A stretch of 64,000 nucleotides of DNA, from contig JAJEEM010000060.1 of the NCBI GenBank assembly GCA_022820995.1, forward strand, positions 1-64,000, given 5' to 3'. This stretch comes from Gemmatimonadota bacterium (GTDB lineage Bacteria; Gemmatimonadota; Gemmatimonadetes; Palauibacterales; Palauibacteraceae). The notes below the pieces were generated by a model. It was not told the DNA's origin. It ran no database searches and saw nothing but the letters and a program-made list of their open reading frames with translations. The translations under genes and the position numbers were made by a program. Positions 15,947 to 24,530 of the stretch are shown here, one piece after another (the stretch's first letter is position 1; each line of letters begins with the position of its first letter).

Positions 15947-18900
15947 GTGACCGACTCGGGGAACGGGATCGACCAGCGAGGAAGCGGAGACGGAGAGGCG
16001 GACGACGCCTCCTCGGTCGACCGGTTCTTCGAGCGGCCGATCCTGAACTCGCCGTACGAGTACCCTTCGCGGCATTGGGAGCTGGACGCGGCCGGACAAC
16101 CCACGCACAAGATCCTGAGTTACCGGCGGCCCACGTCGTTCTTCGTCTCGCCGATTCCCACGTCGAAGCAGCAGAAGGCAACGAAGGGTCCGAAGGTCGA
16201 ACAGGTCGGGATGGTGCTCGACGAGGGGAAGGGGCTCTCGACCGAGGAGCAGGAGTACCTGGCCGCCATCATCAACCGGGTGCGCGAGCGCGTGGACGAG
16301 TGGCGGCTCATCCCCGATCCGGCGAAGTGGCGCGTGACTCCCGAGACGGCGCGCCTGCTGCGTCACTGGCGGTCGCACCGGTTCTCCAGCATCCGACCCT
16401 TCTACTGCCAGATCGAGGCGGTGGAGACGGCCATCTGGCTCACGGAGGTCGCGAGACACTCGAAGGCCGGCCGAGATCTGCTGAAGCACATGGAGGATGT
16501 GAGCGAGGGAGCCAACCCCGGCCTCTCGCGGCTGGCGCTCAAGATGGCGACGGGCACCGGCAAGACCACGGTCATGGCTATGCTCATCGCGTGGCAGACG
16601 GTCAACGCGGTGCGCCGGCCCCGGAGTCAGAGGTTCACGAAGGGATTCCTCGTCGTGACGCCCGGGATCACGATCCGGGACCGGCTTCGCGTGCTGCAGC
16701 CCAACGACCCGGACAGCTACTACGAGGATCGCGAACTGGTGCCGGGAGACATGCTGCCCGACCTGCGGCAGGCCCGGATCGTCATCACGAACTACCACGC
16801 CTTCAAGCACCGGGAGCGCGTGAAGCTCGCCAAGGGCAGCCGTGCCCTGCTCCAGGGGCGAGGCCCCGCGCCGGACACCACCGAGAGCACCGGCCAGATG
16901 CTGCGGCGCGTCATGCCCGAACTCATGGGCATGAAGCGGATCATGGTGCTGAACGACGAGGCGCACCACTGCTACAGAGAGAACCCTAGGGGAGACAACG
17001 AGGGGTCGCTCAAGGGCGACGACAAGAAGGAGGCCAAAGAGAACACGGAAGCGGCGCGGCTCTGGATCTCCGGCCTCGAGTCCGTGCAGAGGAAGCTCGG
17101 CATCAACCGCGTGATCGACCTCTCCGCCACCCCTTTCTTCCTAAGCGGATCAGGCTATGCCGAGGGCACGCTGTTTCCGTGGACGATGAGTGACTTCTCG
17201 CTCATGGACGCGATCGAATGCGGGATCGTGAAGCTGCCCCGGGTTCCGGTGGCGGACAACATCCCCGGAGCGGACATGCCCCGGTTCCGCAACCTGTGGG
17301 AGCACATCGGTCCCAAGATGCCGAAGAAGGGTCTCGGGAAGGCAGGGCCACTCGATCCGCTGAGTCTCCCGGTCCACCTCCAGTCGGCACTCGACGCCCT
17401 CTATGGACACTACGAACGGACCTTCGAGGAGTGGAAAAAGGCGGGCATCAGCGTGCCGCCGTGCTTCATCATCGTGTGCAACAACACGTCCACGTCGAAG
17501 CTCGTGTACGACTACGTATCGGGTTTCGAGCACGCGACGGAAAACGGCGCACCGATGGTGCAGAATGGACGGTTCCGTCTGTTCCGAAACTTTGACGAGA
17601 ACCACCAGCGGATTCCGCGGCCCCGCACACTCCTCATCGACAGCCGCCAGTTGGAATCGGGGGACGCGCTCGATCTGAAGTTCCGCAAGATGGCGGTCGC
17701 CGAGATCGATCGGTTTCGGCGCGAGAGGATCGCCCGCACCGGTGACCGCCACGCCGGCGAGAACATCACGGACCAGGATCTCCTTCGCGAGGTGATGAAC
17801 ACGGTGGGTAAGCGCGACCGGCTTGGCGGCTCGATCCGCTGCGTCGTCTCGGTTTCGATGCTCACGGAGGGATGGGACGCGAACACGGTCACGCACATAC
17901 TCGGGGTGCGGGCGTTCGGCACCCAGCTCCTGTGCGAGCAGGCGGTGGGGCGCGCGCTGCGCCGGCAATCCTACGATCTGAACGAGAAGGGGCGCTTCGA
18001 CGTCGAGTACGCCGACGTGCTCGGCATCCCGTTCGACTTCACCGCCAAGCCCGTCGTCGTGCCTCCGACGCGGCCCAAGGAGACGATCACCGTCCGCGCG
18101 ATGCGGCCGGAGCGCGATAAGCTTGAGATCCGCTTTCCGCGCGTCATCGGATACCGGCTGGAGCTACCCGAGGAGAGGCTGACGGCGAACTTCAACGACG
18201 ACTCGCGCCTCGAGCTGACGCCGGACCTCGTCGGACCGTCTCTCACGAAGAACGAGGGAATCGTGGGCGAGGGCGTCGACCTCACCGTTGAGCACCTCAA
18301 CGGACGTCTGAACACCGTCAACTATCACCTCACCAAGCACCTTCTCTACACGAAGTGGCGGGACACTTGGGCGGCTCCACCGCTTCACCTGTTCGGGCAG
18401 GTGAAGCAGATCTCACGCCGGTGGCTCGATTCTTACCTTGTATGCAAGGGCGGAACGCATCCCGGCCAGCTTCTGTACCGCGAACTCGCGGACTTCGCAT
18501 GCGACCGGATCACGGCGGCGATTCTGCGCTCGGAGGGAGGGCGGCATGTGAGAGCCCTGCTCGACCCGTACAATCCAGAGGGATCCACCGCACACGTCCG
18601 CTTCGAGACGACGAAGACGCATCGTTACGAAACGGACCCGCGCCGCTGCCACGTCAACTGGGCCATCCTCGACAGCTCGTGGGAGGGGGAATTCTGCCGA
18701 GTGGTAGAGGCGCACCCGCAGGTTCTCTCCTACGTGAAGAACCACAACCTCGGGCTCGAGGTGCCGTACCGTCACAAGTCGGAGAACCGAACCTACATAC
18801 CCGATTTCATCGTGCTGATCGACGACGGACGAGGCTTGGACGATCCTCTGCTCCTCGTCGTTGAGATCAAGGGTTACCGACGAGAAGACGCGAAGGACAA

Positions 18901-19153
18901 GAAGGCGACGATGGAGAACTACTGGGTGCCCGGCATCAACCATCACGGCCGCTACGGACGCTGGGCCTTCGCCGAGTTCAGGGAGGTGCTCGAACTCGAG
19001 GCGGACCTCGATGCGGTGATCAAGAACCGGTTCGGGCACATCGTCCGCGTCGCCACGGGAGATCCCGCCGCCATCGCGGGCGAGGCACTGATCCAGGCGG
19101 GCGGCTCCGACCCGGACGCGGAGTACATTCCGCGGCGGCGTCCCTGGGGGTGA
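15947..19153 (+). CDS. Type III-like restriction enzyme Res subunit (SF2 helicase plus nuclease)
   Basis: About 1068 aa. GTG 15947 has GAGGAGAG upstream and the preceding in-frame stretch looks non-coding. Helicase motifs: MATGTGKTT (Walker A, about 200-208), DEAH (337-340), SMLTEGWDANTVTHILGVRA and QLLCEQAVGRALRRQ (motif VI). Near the C-terminus, YIPDFIVLIDDG followed by LLLVVEIKGYR gives a PD-(D/E)xK nuclease around residues 950-975. It resembles the BPTD_3080-type restriction endonucleases that pair with a beta-class methyltransferase. ATP-driven translocation followed by cleavage of unmodified DNA is expected. The stop overlaps the GTG start of the PIN gene. Confidence 0.88.
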   Translation: MTDSGNGIDQRGSGDGEADDASSVDRFFERPILNSPYEYPSRHWELDAAGQPTHKILSYRRPTSFFVSPIPTSKQQKATKGPKVEQVGMVLDEGKGLSTEEQEYLAAIINRVRERVDEWRLIPDPAKWRVTPETARLLRHWRSHRFSSIRPFYCQIEAVETAIWLTEVARHSKAGRDLLKHMEDVSEGANPGLSRLALKMATGTGKTTVMAMLIAWQTVNAVRRPRSQRFTKGFLVVTPGITIRDRLRVLQPNDPDSYYEDRELVPGDMLPDLRQARIVITNYHAFKHRERVKLAKGSRALLQGRGPAPDTTESTGQMLRRVMPELMGMKRIMVLNDEAHHCYRENPRGDNEGSLKGDDKKEAKENTEAARLWISGLESVQRKLGINRVIDLSATPFFLSGSGYAEGTLFPWTMSDFSLMDAIECGIVKLPRVPVADNIPGADMPRFRNLWEHIGPKMPKKGLGKAGPLDPLSLPVHLQSALDALYGHYERTFEEWKKAGISVPPCFIIVCNNTSTSKLVYDYVSGFEHATENGAPMVQNGRFRLFRNFDENHQRIPRPRTLLIDSRQLESGDALDLKFRKMAVAEIDRFRRERIARTGDRHAGENITDQDLLREVMNTVGKRDRLGGSIRCVVSVSMLTEGWDANTVTHILGVRAFGTQLLCEQAVGRALRRQSYDLNEKGRFDVEYADVLGIPFDFTAKPVVVPPTRPKETITVRAMRPERDKLEIRFPRVIGYRLELPEERLTANFNDDSRLELTPDLVGPSLTKNEGIVGEGVDLTVEHLNGRLNTVNYHLTKHLLYTKWRDTWAAPPLHLFGQVKQISRRWLDSYLVCKGGTHPGQLLYRELADFACDRITAAILRSEGGRHVRALLDPYNPEGSTAHVRFETTKTHRYETDPRRCHVNWAILDSSWEGEFCRVVEAHPQVLSYVKNHNLGLEVPYRHKSENRTYIPDFIVLIDDGRGLDDPLLLVVEIKGYRREDAKDKKATMENYWVPGINHHGRYGRWAFAEFREVLELEADLDAVIKNRFGHIVRVATGDPAAIAGEALIQAGGSDPDAEYIPRRRPWG

Positions 19154-19521
19154 TCCTCGTGGACACGAACGTTTGGATCGACCACCTCCGGCGGCCGGAG
19201 CCCGCCGTCAGGCGGCTCGTGGAAACCTGTCGGATCCTGATGCACCCGATGATTCTCGGAGAACTCGCGTGCGGCGGCATGCCGGATCGCAACGAGCGCC
19301 TGCGCGAGTGGCGCGGCCTTCCCCGGCTCGACGGCCTGGATCACGACGTCGTGATCGACTGGATCGAAGCGGAATCTCTGGCGGGGAGAGGGATCGGCTT
19401 CCTGGACGCGCATCTTCTCCTCTCCGTCATCCGCGAAGACGCGAAGCTCTGGACCCGTGACGGATCTCTCCGCACGCTCGCCACACGCTTCGGGGTAGCC
19501 TTTCTCGAACTCAACGCATAG
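19150..19521 (+). CDS. PIN-domain RNase, VapC-like, inside the R-M operon
   Basis: 123 aa. The GTG start at 19150 overlaps the Res stop (GTGA), so it is translationally coupled. The PIN residues are in place: D5 (LVDTNVWIDHL), E38 (ILGELACGG), D86 (GFLDAHLLL) and D104 (WTRDGSLR). VapC proteins are ribonucleases normally held by a VapB antitoxin encoded just upstream. No antitoxin gene is present here; the slot is occupied by Res. The Mod gene follows after 11 bases. It could be a passenger toxin, an addiction element protecting the R-M operon, or a functional nuclease subunit. Confidence 0.85.
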   Translation: MILVDTNVWIDHLRRPEPAVRRLVETCRILMHPMILGELACGGMPDRNERLREWRGLPRLDGLDHDVVIDWIEAESLAGRGIGFLDAHLLLSVIREDAKLWTRDGSLRTLATRFGVAFLELNA

Positions 19522-19532
19522 CGATTACACCC

Positions 19533-22280
19533 ATGGCAAGGAAGCAACCCAAGAAGGGGGAAGCTCTGCGGCACCGAGAGGCCGCCCGCAAGCACATCCC
19601 CACGGCCGAATACCGTGCAGTGCTGGCCGAAGAAGAACGCAGCCCCGTTCAAGTCGCGTACGAGCGCCGGAATCGCGACCTCGACCCGCAGCTCGTTTGG
19701 CGCGGGAAGGATCGACAGGACGAGCAGGACCTGACCGTCCAGGCCCCACCCCTCTACATCCAAGAGAAGGTCCAGCCCAAGGTTCTCATCGACGATCTCG
19801 CGCGGCATTCCAAGGCGGCCGCCCCGCCGGACGAGGTCATCGATCTCTTCGCGGACTTCAACGGTCTGCCCGAGGATGCGACCGAGACGGAGTTCTACGA
19901 GCACGACGCCAACTGGTCCAACCGCATGATCCTGGGAGACAGCCTCCAAGTGATGGCCTCGCTCGCCGAGCGGGAGGACCTGCGCGGGAAGGTCCAGTGC
20001 ATCTACCTCGACCCACCGTACGGGATCAAGTTCAACTCCAACTTCCAGTGGTCCACCACCAGCCGTGACGTCAGGGACGGCAACCGCAACCACATGACGC
20101 GCGAGCCGGAGCAGGTCAAAGCGTTCCGCGACACCTGGCGGGACGGGATCCACTCGTACTTATCGTACCTGCGGGACCGTCTCACCGTGGCGCGGGACCT
20201 GCTGACGGAGAGCGGATCGATCTTCGTGCAGATCGGAGACGAGAACGTTCACCGCGTGCGGGCGGTGATGGACGAGGTGTTTGGGGATGACAACTTCGTG
20301 GCTCAGGTCACGTTCCGCGTGAAGAGCCCGCTCGGTGTGTCCGATCTTGCTAGGACTACTGACTTCATAGTCTGGTACGCACGGAACAAGGCCGAGAGGA
20401 AATTCCGTCCTGCCTTGGTGAAGAAGGACCTAGCTGACCACCCTGAGTTTTCGTCAGCCCTGCTGCCAAGTGGACGGGTTGTCCCAAGAAAACAGGTTGA
20501 CGGCGAGGACGTTCGTTACTTCACTGCACAGAATCTTGCTTCATCGGGCTATACGCAGTCTTGCATGTACGACGTTACCGTTGATGGGCGCAACTTCACC
20601 TACCCTCGGGGTAAGAGCTGGAAGACAAATCCAAGTGGCATGGATCGCCTCAAGCGAGCCGGGCGCCTTCAGCCGCTGCGGACCAGTCTAAGATGGCGGT
20701 ACTACTTTGACGATGCTCCGAGCAAGGTCATCACGGACATTTGGAGCGATACGTTTGCCGCCTCCAGCAAGACTTACGTGGTCCAGACACCTGAGACCGC
20801 CATCCAGCGCTGTATCCTCATGACCACCGACCCGGGCGACCTCGTCCTCGATCCGACCTGCGGATCCGGCACCACCGCCTACGTGGCCGAGCAGTGGGGT
20901 CGCCGCTGGATCACTACCGATACCTCGCGCGTTGCCCTCGCGCTGGCGCGGGCCCGCATCATTGGTGCCCGCTACCCCTACTACCTCCTCGCCGACAGCC
21001 CGGAGGGCCAGCGCAAGGAGGCGCAGATCACAGGCACGGCGTCGTCCGATCATTCCACGTACGGGCGGATCCGGCAGGGATTCGTCTACGAACGGGTTCC
21101 ACACATCACCCTGAAGCAGATCGCGAACAACGCCGAGATCGACGTCATCTGGGAGCAGTACCAGGAGACACTAGAACCCCTTCGCGAGAAGCTGAACGCC
21201 CTGGTCGGCACCCAGTGGGAAGAATGGGAGATTCCCCGCCGCCCGGAGGACTCCTGGAATACCGAGACCCAGAAGGTCCACGCCGAGTGGTGGAAGGCTC
21301 GCATCGCTCGGCAGGAGGAGATCGACGCCTCCATCGCCGCGAACGCGCCGTTCGAGTACCTGTACGACAAACCGTACAAGGACAGGAAGACCGTGCGCGT
21401 CGCCGGCCCATTCACGGTCGAGAGCCTGTCGCCGCATCGTGTGCTCGGAGTGGACGCAGAGGATCAGCTACTCGACCTAGCGGCGGAGAGACCGCCTTCC
21501 GACTACGGTGAACGGCAGGACTTCGCGAGCATGATTCTCGACCAACTGCGCAGGGCGGGTGTCCAGCAGGCTCACAAGGCGGATCGGATCGACTTCACCT
21601 CGGTGACAGGGTGGCCTGGGGACTACGTGTGTGCGATGGGACAGTACTTGGAGGCGGGTCGGGCCCGGCGGGCGGGCATCCTGATCGGGCCCGAGTTCGG
21701 GACGGTGACGCGTCCCGACCTGGTAGCGGCTGCGAAGGAGGCCGCGGAAGCCGGCTTCGACGCCGTGGTCGCATGCGCGTTCAACTACGACGCCCGCTCT
21801 GCGGATTTCGTGAAGGTCGGCCGCGTACCCATCCTCAAGGCCCGCATGAACGCCGACCTCCATATGGCCGATGAACTCAAGAACACGGGAGCGGGCAACC
21901 TGTTTGTGATCTTCGGCGAGCCCGACATCGACGTTCAGGGCGTGGACGACGGGCAGATTCAGGTGGAGATCAAGGGCGTCGATGTCTTCGACCCCGGTAC
22001 CGGAGAGGTCCGCTCCGACGACACCGACGGCATCGCCTGCTGGTTCATCGATACGGACTACAACGAGGAGAGCTTCTTCGTCCGCCACGCATACTTCCTA
22101 GGCGCGAACGACCCTTACAAGGCCCTCAAGACCACACTCAAGGCGGAGATCGACCCCGACGCGTGGGCCACGCTGCGCAGCAACGTTTCTCGCCCGTTCC
22201 CCAACCCCGAATCCGGTCGCATCGCCGTCAAGGTGATCAACCACCTCGGCGACGAAGTCATGAAGGTCTTCCGTGTATGA
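19533..22280 (+). CDS. Site-specific DNA methyltransferase, Mod subunit (beta class)
   Basis: 915 aa. Motif IV is DPPYGIKF (160-163 for DPPY). Motif I is LDPTCGSGTTAYVAEQWGRRW near residue 440, so the order IV-TRD-I is that of beta-class N6-adenine or N4-cytosine enzymes. The region between them (about 20300-20760) is visibly richer in A/T and holds the target recognition domain. The C-terminal third (about residues 560-915) is unusually long and carries further unassigned domains. It would protect host DNA and supply specificity to Res. The start is ATG 19533, and the stop overlaps the next gene in ATGA. Confidence 0.88.
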   Translation: MARKQPKKGEALRHREAARKHIPTAEYRAVLAEEERSPVQVAYERRNRDLDPQLVWRGKDRQDEQDLTVQAPPLYIQEKVQPKVLIDDLARHSKAAAPPDEVIDLFADFNGLPEDATETEFYEHDANWSNRMILGDSLQVMASLAEREDLRGKVQCIYLDPPYGIKFNSNFQWSTTSRDVRDGNRNHMTREPEQVKAFRDTWRDGIHSYLSYLRDRLTVARDLLTESGSIFVQIGDENVHRVRAVMDEVFGDDNFVAQVTFRVKSPLGVSDLARTTDFIVWYARNKAERKFRPALVKKDLADHPEFSSALLPSGRVVPRKQVDGEDVRYFTAQNLASSGYTQSCMYDVTVDGRNFTYPRGKSWKTNPSGMDRLKRAGRLQPLRTSLRWRYYFDDAPSKVITDIWSDTFAASSKTYVVQTPETAIQRCILMTTDPGDLVLDPTCGSGTTAYVAEQWGRRWITTDTSRVALALARARIIGARYPYYLLADSPEGQRKEAQITGTASSDHSTYGRIRQGFVYERVPHITLKQIANNAEIDVIWEQYQETLEPLREKLNALVGTQWEEWEIPRRPEDSWNTETQKVHAEWWKARIARQEEIDASIAANAPFEYLYDKPYKDRKTVRVAGPFTVESLSPHRVLGVDAEDQLLDLAAERPPSDYGERQDFASMILDQLRRAGVQQAHKADRIDFTSVTGWPGDYVCAMGQYLEAGRARRAGILIGPEFGTVTRPDLVAAAKEAAEAGFDAVVACAFNYDARSADFVKVGRVPILKARMNADLHMADELKNTGAGNLFVIFGEPDIDVQGVDDGQIQVEIKGVDVFDPGTGEVRSDDTDGIACWFIDTDYNEESFFVRHAYFLGANDPYKALKTTLKAEIDPDAWATLRSNVSRPFPNPESGRIAVKVINHLGDEVMKVFRV

Positions 22281-23332
22281 TCGGCAAGAGATTCGTTCAT
22301 TTTTGCCGCAGGTGGCTTTCCCGTTTCCTCCGCCGCTTCGCCCCGTTGTTTCGGCGCGCCACCACGGCCGAGACCAGCACGGCAACTACGCTTGGGGCGT
22401 TGGACGGTGTCCTGCGCGGCACTTTCTCTGGAAGGATTTGTCAACGTAGTCTGTTTGCTCGTGAGTATCCGGCGTCTCTCGAGGGTCCGCTCGAAGGTTG
22501 GGATCTCGCGACAATCGTGATCGATCACGGCTGCTGCCTATTCTCAAAGCTCAACTCTCATCGATCCGAACTGGGACTACGGGACCCGGTCGTGATGGCT
22601 CTGTTCCGTCGGATTCTGATCACCGCCGAGGCCGTCAGAACTCTCCTGTCACGGGGGCTTGAGGAACCGGCATTTGCAACGGCTCGAACACTTCTTGAAT
22701 TGGAACGCGATCTCCGGCTGGTGATCGCGGATGTTTCCGACACGCGCGCCCGTCGAGTCGCAGCGTTTCTCCCCGTCAAGGGTCGACGCAACTTCGCTAA
22801 AGCAACCAAGGATTCTGACACACGCGATTTGCTTCAACGCAATAGGGACTTCTTCGACTGGCTTCGGAAGAGGAGTCGCTCATTTCGAGTGTGGACCGAC
22901 TCGGAAGCCTTTCGAGATGTCGCCGAAGATTTGGCGCGACATGACCATTGGCACGGCTTTGTGAGCCAGCAGGAAGCGTTCGACAAGGCTGGTATGGCAA
23001 CGAAGTACCATCTTGAGTATGGAGGAAGCTCGCTCTTCGTGCACGGCAGCAACGTCGAACATGATTTTGCAGACGCCGATGACGAGAGCATTCGACTGAA
23101 GGCCTTCGCACAACGAGATCCCAACGAGACGCTCCCCCCGCTCGGCCGATTGACGCTCGCGCTGATCGATATCTACAGGCTGATTTGGGAAGATCGAGGC
23201 AAGCCAAAATATCAAGAGTCCGTGACGTTCGAAGATGAGGATGGTCAAACCTACGATATGGACGCATTGGACGCGCTCACCGCGCGGGCGATCAGCATCT
23301 TTCCGAACCCAGCAGCATCAGCGTCAACCTAG
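22277..23332 (+). CDS. DUF5677-like protein coupled to the Mod gene
   Basis: About 351 aa. The ATG at 22277 overlaps the Mod stop (ATGA). The N-terminus has a basic hydrophobic stretch (HFCRRWLSRFLRRFAPLF). The core resembles DUF5677: ILITAEAVRTLLSRGLEEPA followed by ATARTLLELERDLR, and later YGGSSLFVHGSN with a conserved histidine. The fold is expected to be helical; no catalytic activity is established for the family, to my knowledge. Base composition is less GC-rich than the flanking genome, in keeping with horizontal transfer. Translational coupling suggests it belongs to the R-M system rather than being a bystander. Confidence 0.55.
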   Translation: MIGKRFVHFCRRWLSRFLRRFAPLFRRATTAETSTATTLGALDGVLRGTFSGRICQRSLFAREYPASLEGPLEGWDLATIVIDHGCCLFSKLNSHRSELGLRDPVVMALFRRILITAEAVRTLLSRGLEEPAFATARTLLELERDLRLVIADVSDTRARRVAAFLPVKGRRNFAKATKDSDTRDLLQRNRDFFDWLRKRSRSFRVWTDSEAFRDVAEDLARHDHWHGFVSQQEAFDKAGMATKYHLEYGGSSLFVHGSNVEHDFADADDESIRLKAFAQRDPNETLPPLGRLTLALIDIYRLIWEDRGKPKYQESVTFEDEDGQTYDMDALDALTARAISIFPNPAASAST

Positions 23333-23565
23333 CGACCCGCGCCGGTTCGTGAGCGGCTTCTGCCGCACGCTCTTCAGCGAACCAAGGGGGACCCGCCGAG
23401 TGCGCGTTCAGTTCAATGCCTCGGTTGGTGAGCCGCTGAACCCAACCTCGACTGCCCGTAACCGACGTCGAGATAGAGGCCCGTCTCCGCCGGATATGGT
23501 ACGGAGCGGATCAAAGCAATCGTGGCGCATAGCAAACGTCATGGTTTCGACCTCCCAGGCGCCTT

Positions 23566-24483
23566 TCACCAAGGCTTAGCTTCCTCGATTTCCAGCTGCT
23601 TCGACCGTAGGAACTGTCGCAGTTGATCTAGATAATCGGGTAGCGGTGACGGATCGACGATCCGCGACAGTTCCACGCCTGCCAGCGTCATCTTCGGACC
23701 GTAGAATTTGACGGGCGGCGTGAGGGCAGCCTCATCGCCTGTGGGGTGTAGCATGAAGTACTTCCCCTGATGTCGGAATGGGAACGTGTTGTAAGTCGGA
23801 AACGGTGGCCAAAAGCACGGGCCGTAATCTCTCCACCCGTCAAAATCATGAACAACGAGTCCGTGCTCACTGAGGATCGTGAGCGCATTGTACGAAAGCC
23901 CATGCGGACCAAGTGCGTTTTCTCCTACTCTTCCCCCAAGAGACAGAACTCGGGCATCGATTATCTGATCCTGGGCTGGAGTCATGTAACAAGCCAGGGA
24001 GCAGAATCTCGCAAAAATGACCGCGACCTGTTGATCCATCGTCTTGAGTACGCTGATGGCTCGTCGCGATACACTACCAGGCCTTCTGACCTCGCCAGCG
24101 AGGGTTCTACCCCAAAGAACCTGTAGCTCCTCTTCGGAAACGTAGCTTGCGCCGTCTAAGAGCAGGCGCACAACGTCGGCGTCTGGATCCGGAGTGTCCG
24201 CCCCGATCTGCTCGTCGCTAACGCCTTCAACTGCCTTCGCTATGACATCATCCTGACATCGTTGCTTCATCTGCTCTTCCAGCAGCCAGCGCGCACCGAA
24301 GTCCTCTAGCTCCGCCGTAGTGCGAATGTGTCCCGCCTTTGCGTCTGCCTGCGCGGCGATAATCTTCGCCTTGGCTTCTCGCTCAGCTAGGTTGGGCGAG
24401 AACACAGATCGGGTAATGTCGACAATCTTATTTCCGAGCTTTATGAGTTCAGTGGGTAGTTTGGTGGGATCCAGTCCTTCCAT
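23566..24483 (-). CDS. DUF2806-like protein
   Basis: 305 aa. An N-terminal helical region (NLAEREAKAKIIAAQADAKAG) is followed by the DUF2806-type signature YVSEEELQVLWGRTLAGEVRRPGSVSRRAISVL. Then comes a C-terminal part with TILSEHGLVV and a short segment rich in phenylalanine and proline. Proteins of this type are scattered in accessory and phage-defence regions; function unknown. It converges on the DUF5677 gene with a 233-base gap that contains no gene I can support. Composition is lower in GC than the core genes around it, like the rest of the island. Confidence 0.55.
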   Translation of the reverse strand: MEGLDPTKLPTELIKLGNKIVDITRSVFSPNLAEREAKAKIIAAQADAKAGHIRTTAELEDFGARWLLEEQMKQRCQDDVIAKAVEGVSDEQIGADTPDPDADVVRLLLDGASYVSEEELQVLWGRTLAGEVRRPGSVSRRAISVLKTMDQQVAVIFARFCSLACYMTPAQDQIIDARVLSLGGRVGENALGPHGLSYNALTILSEHGLVVHDFDGWRDYGPCFWPPFPTYNTFPFRHQGKYFMLHPTGDEAALTPPVKFYGPKMTLAGVELSRIVDPSPLPDYLDQLRQFLRSKQLEIEEAKPW

Positions 24484-24530
24484 GCGTCCTCTCTAATTCT
24501 CCGAATGGGGGAGGTTGCTCGGTTCGCGGT

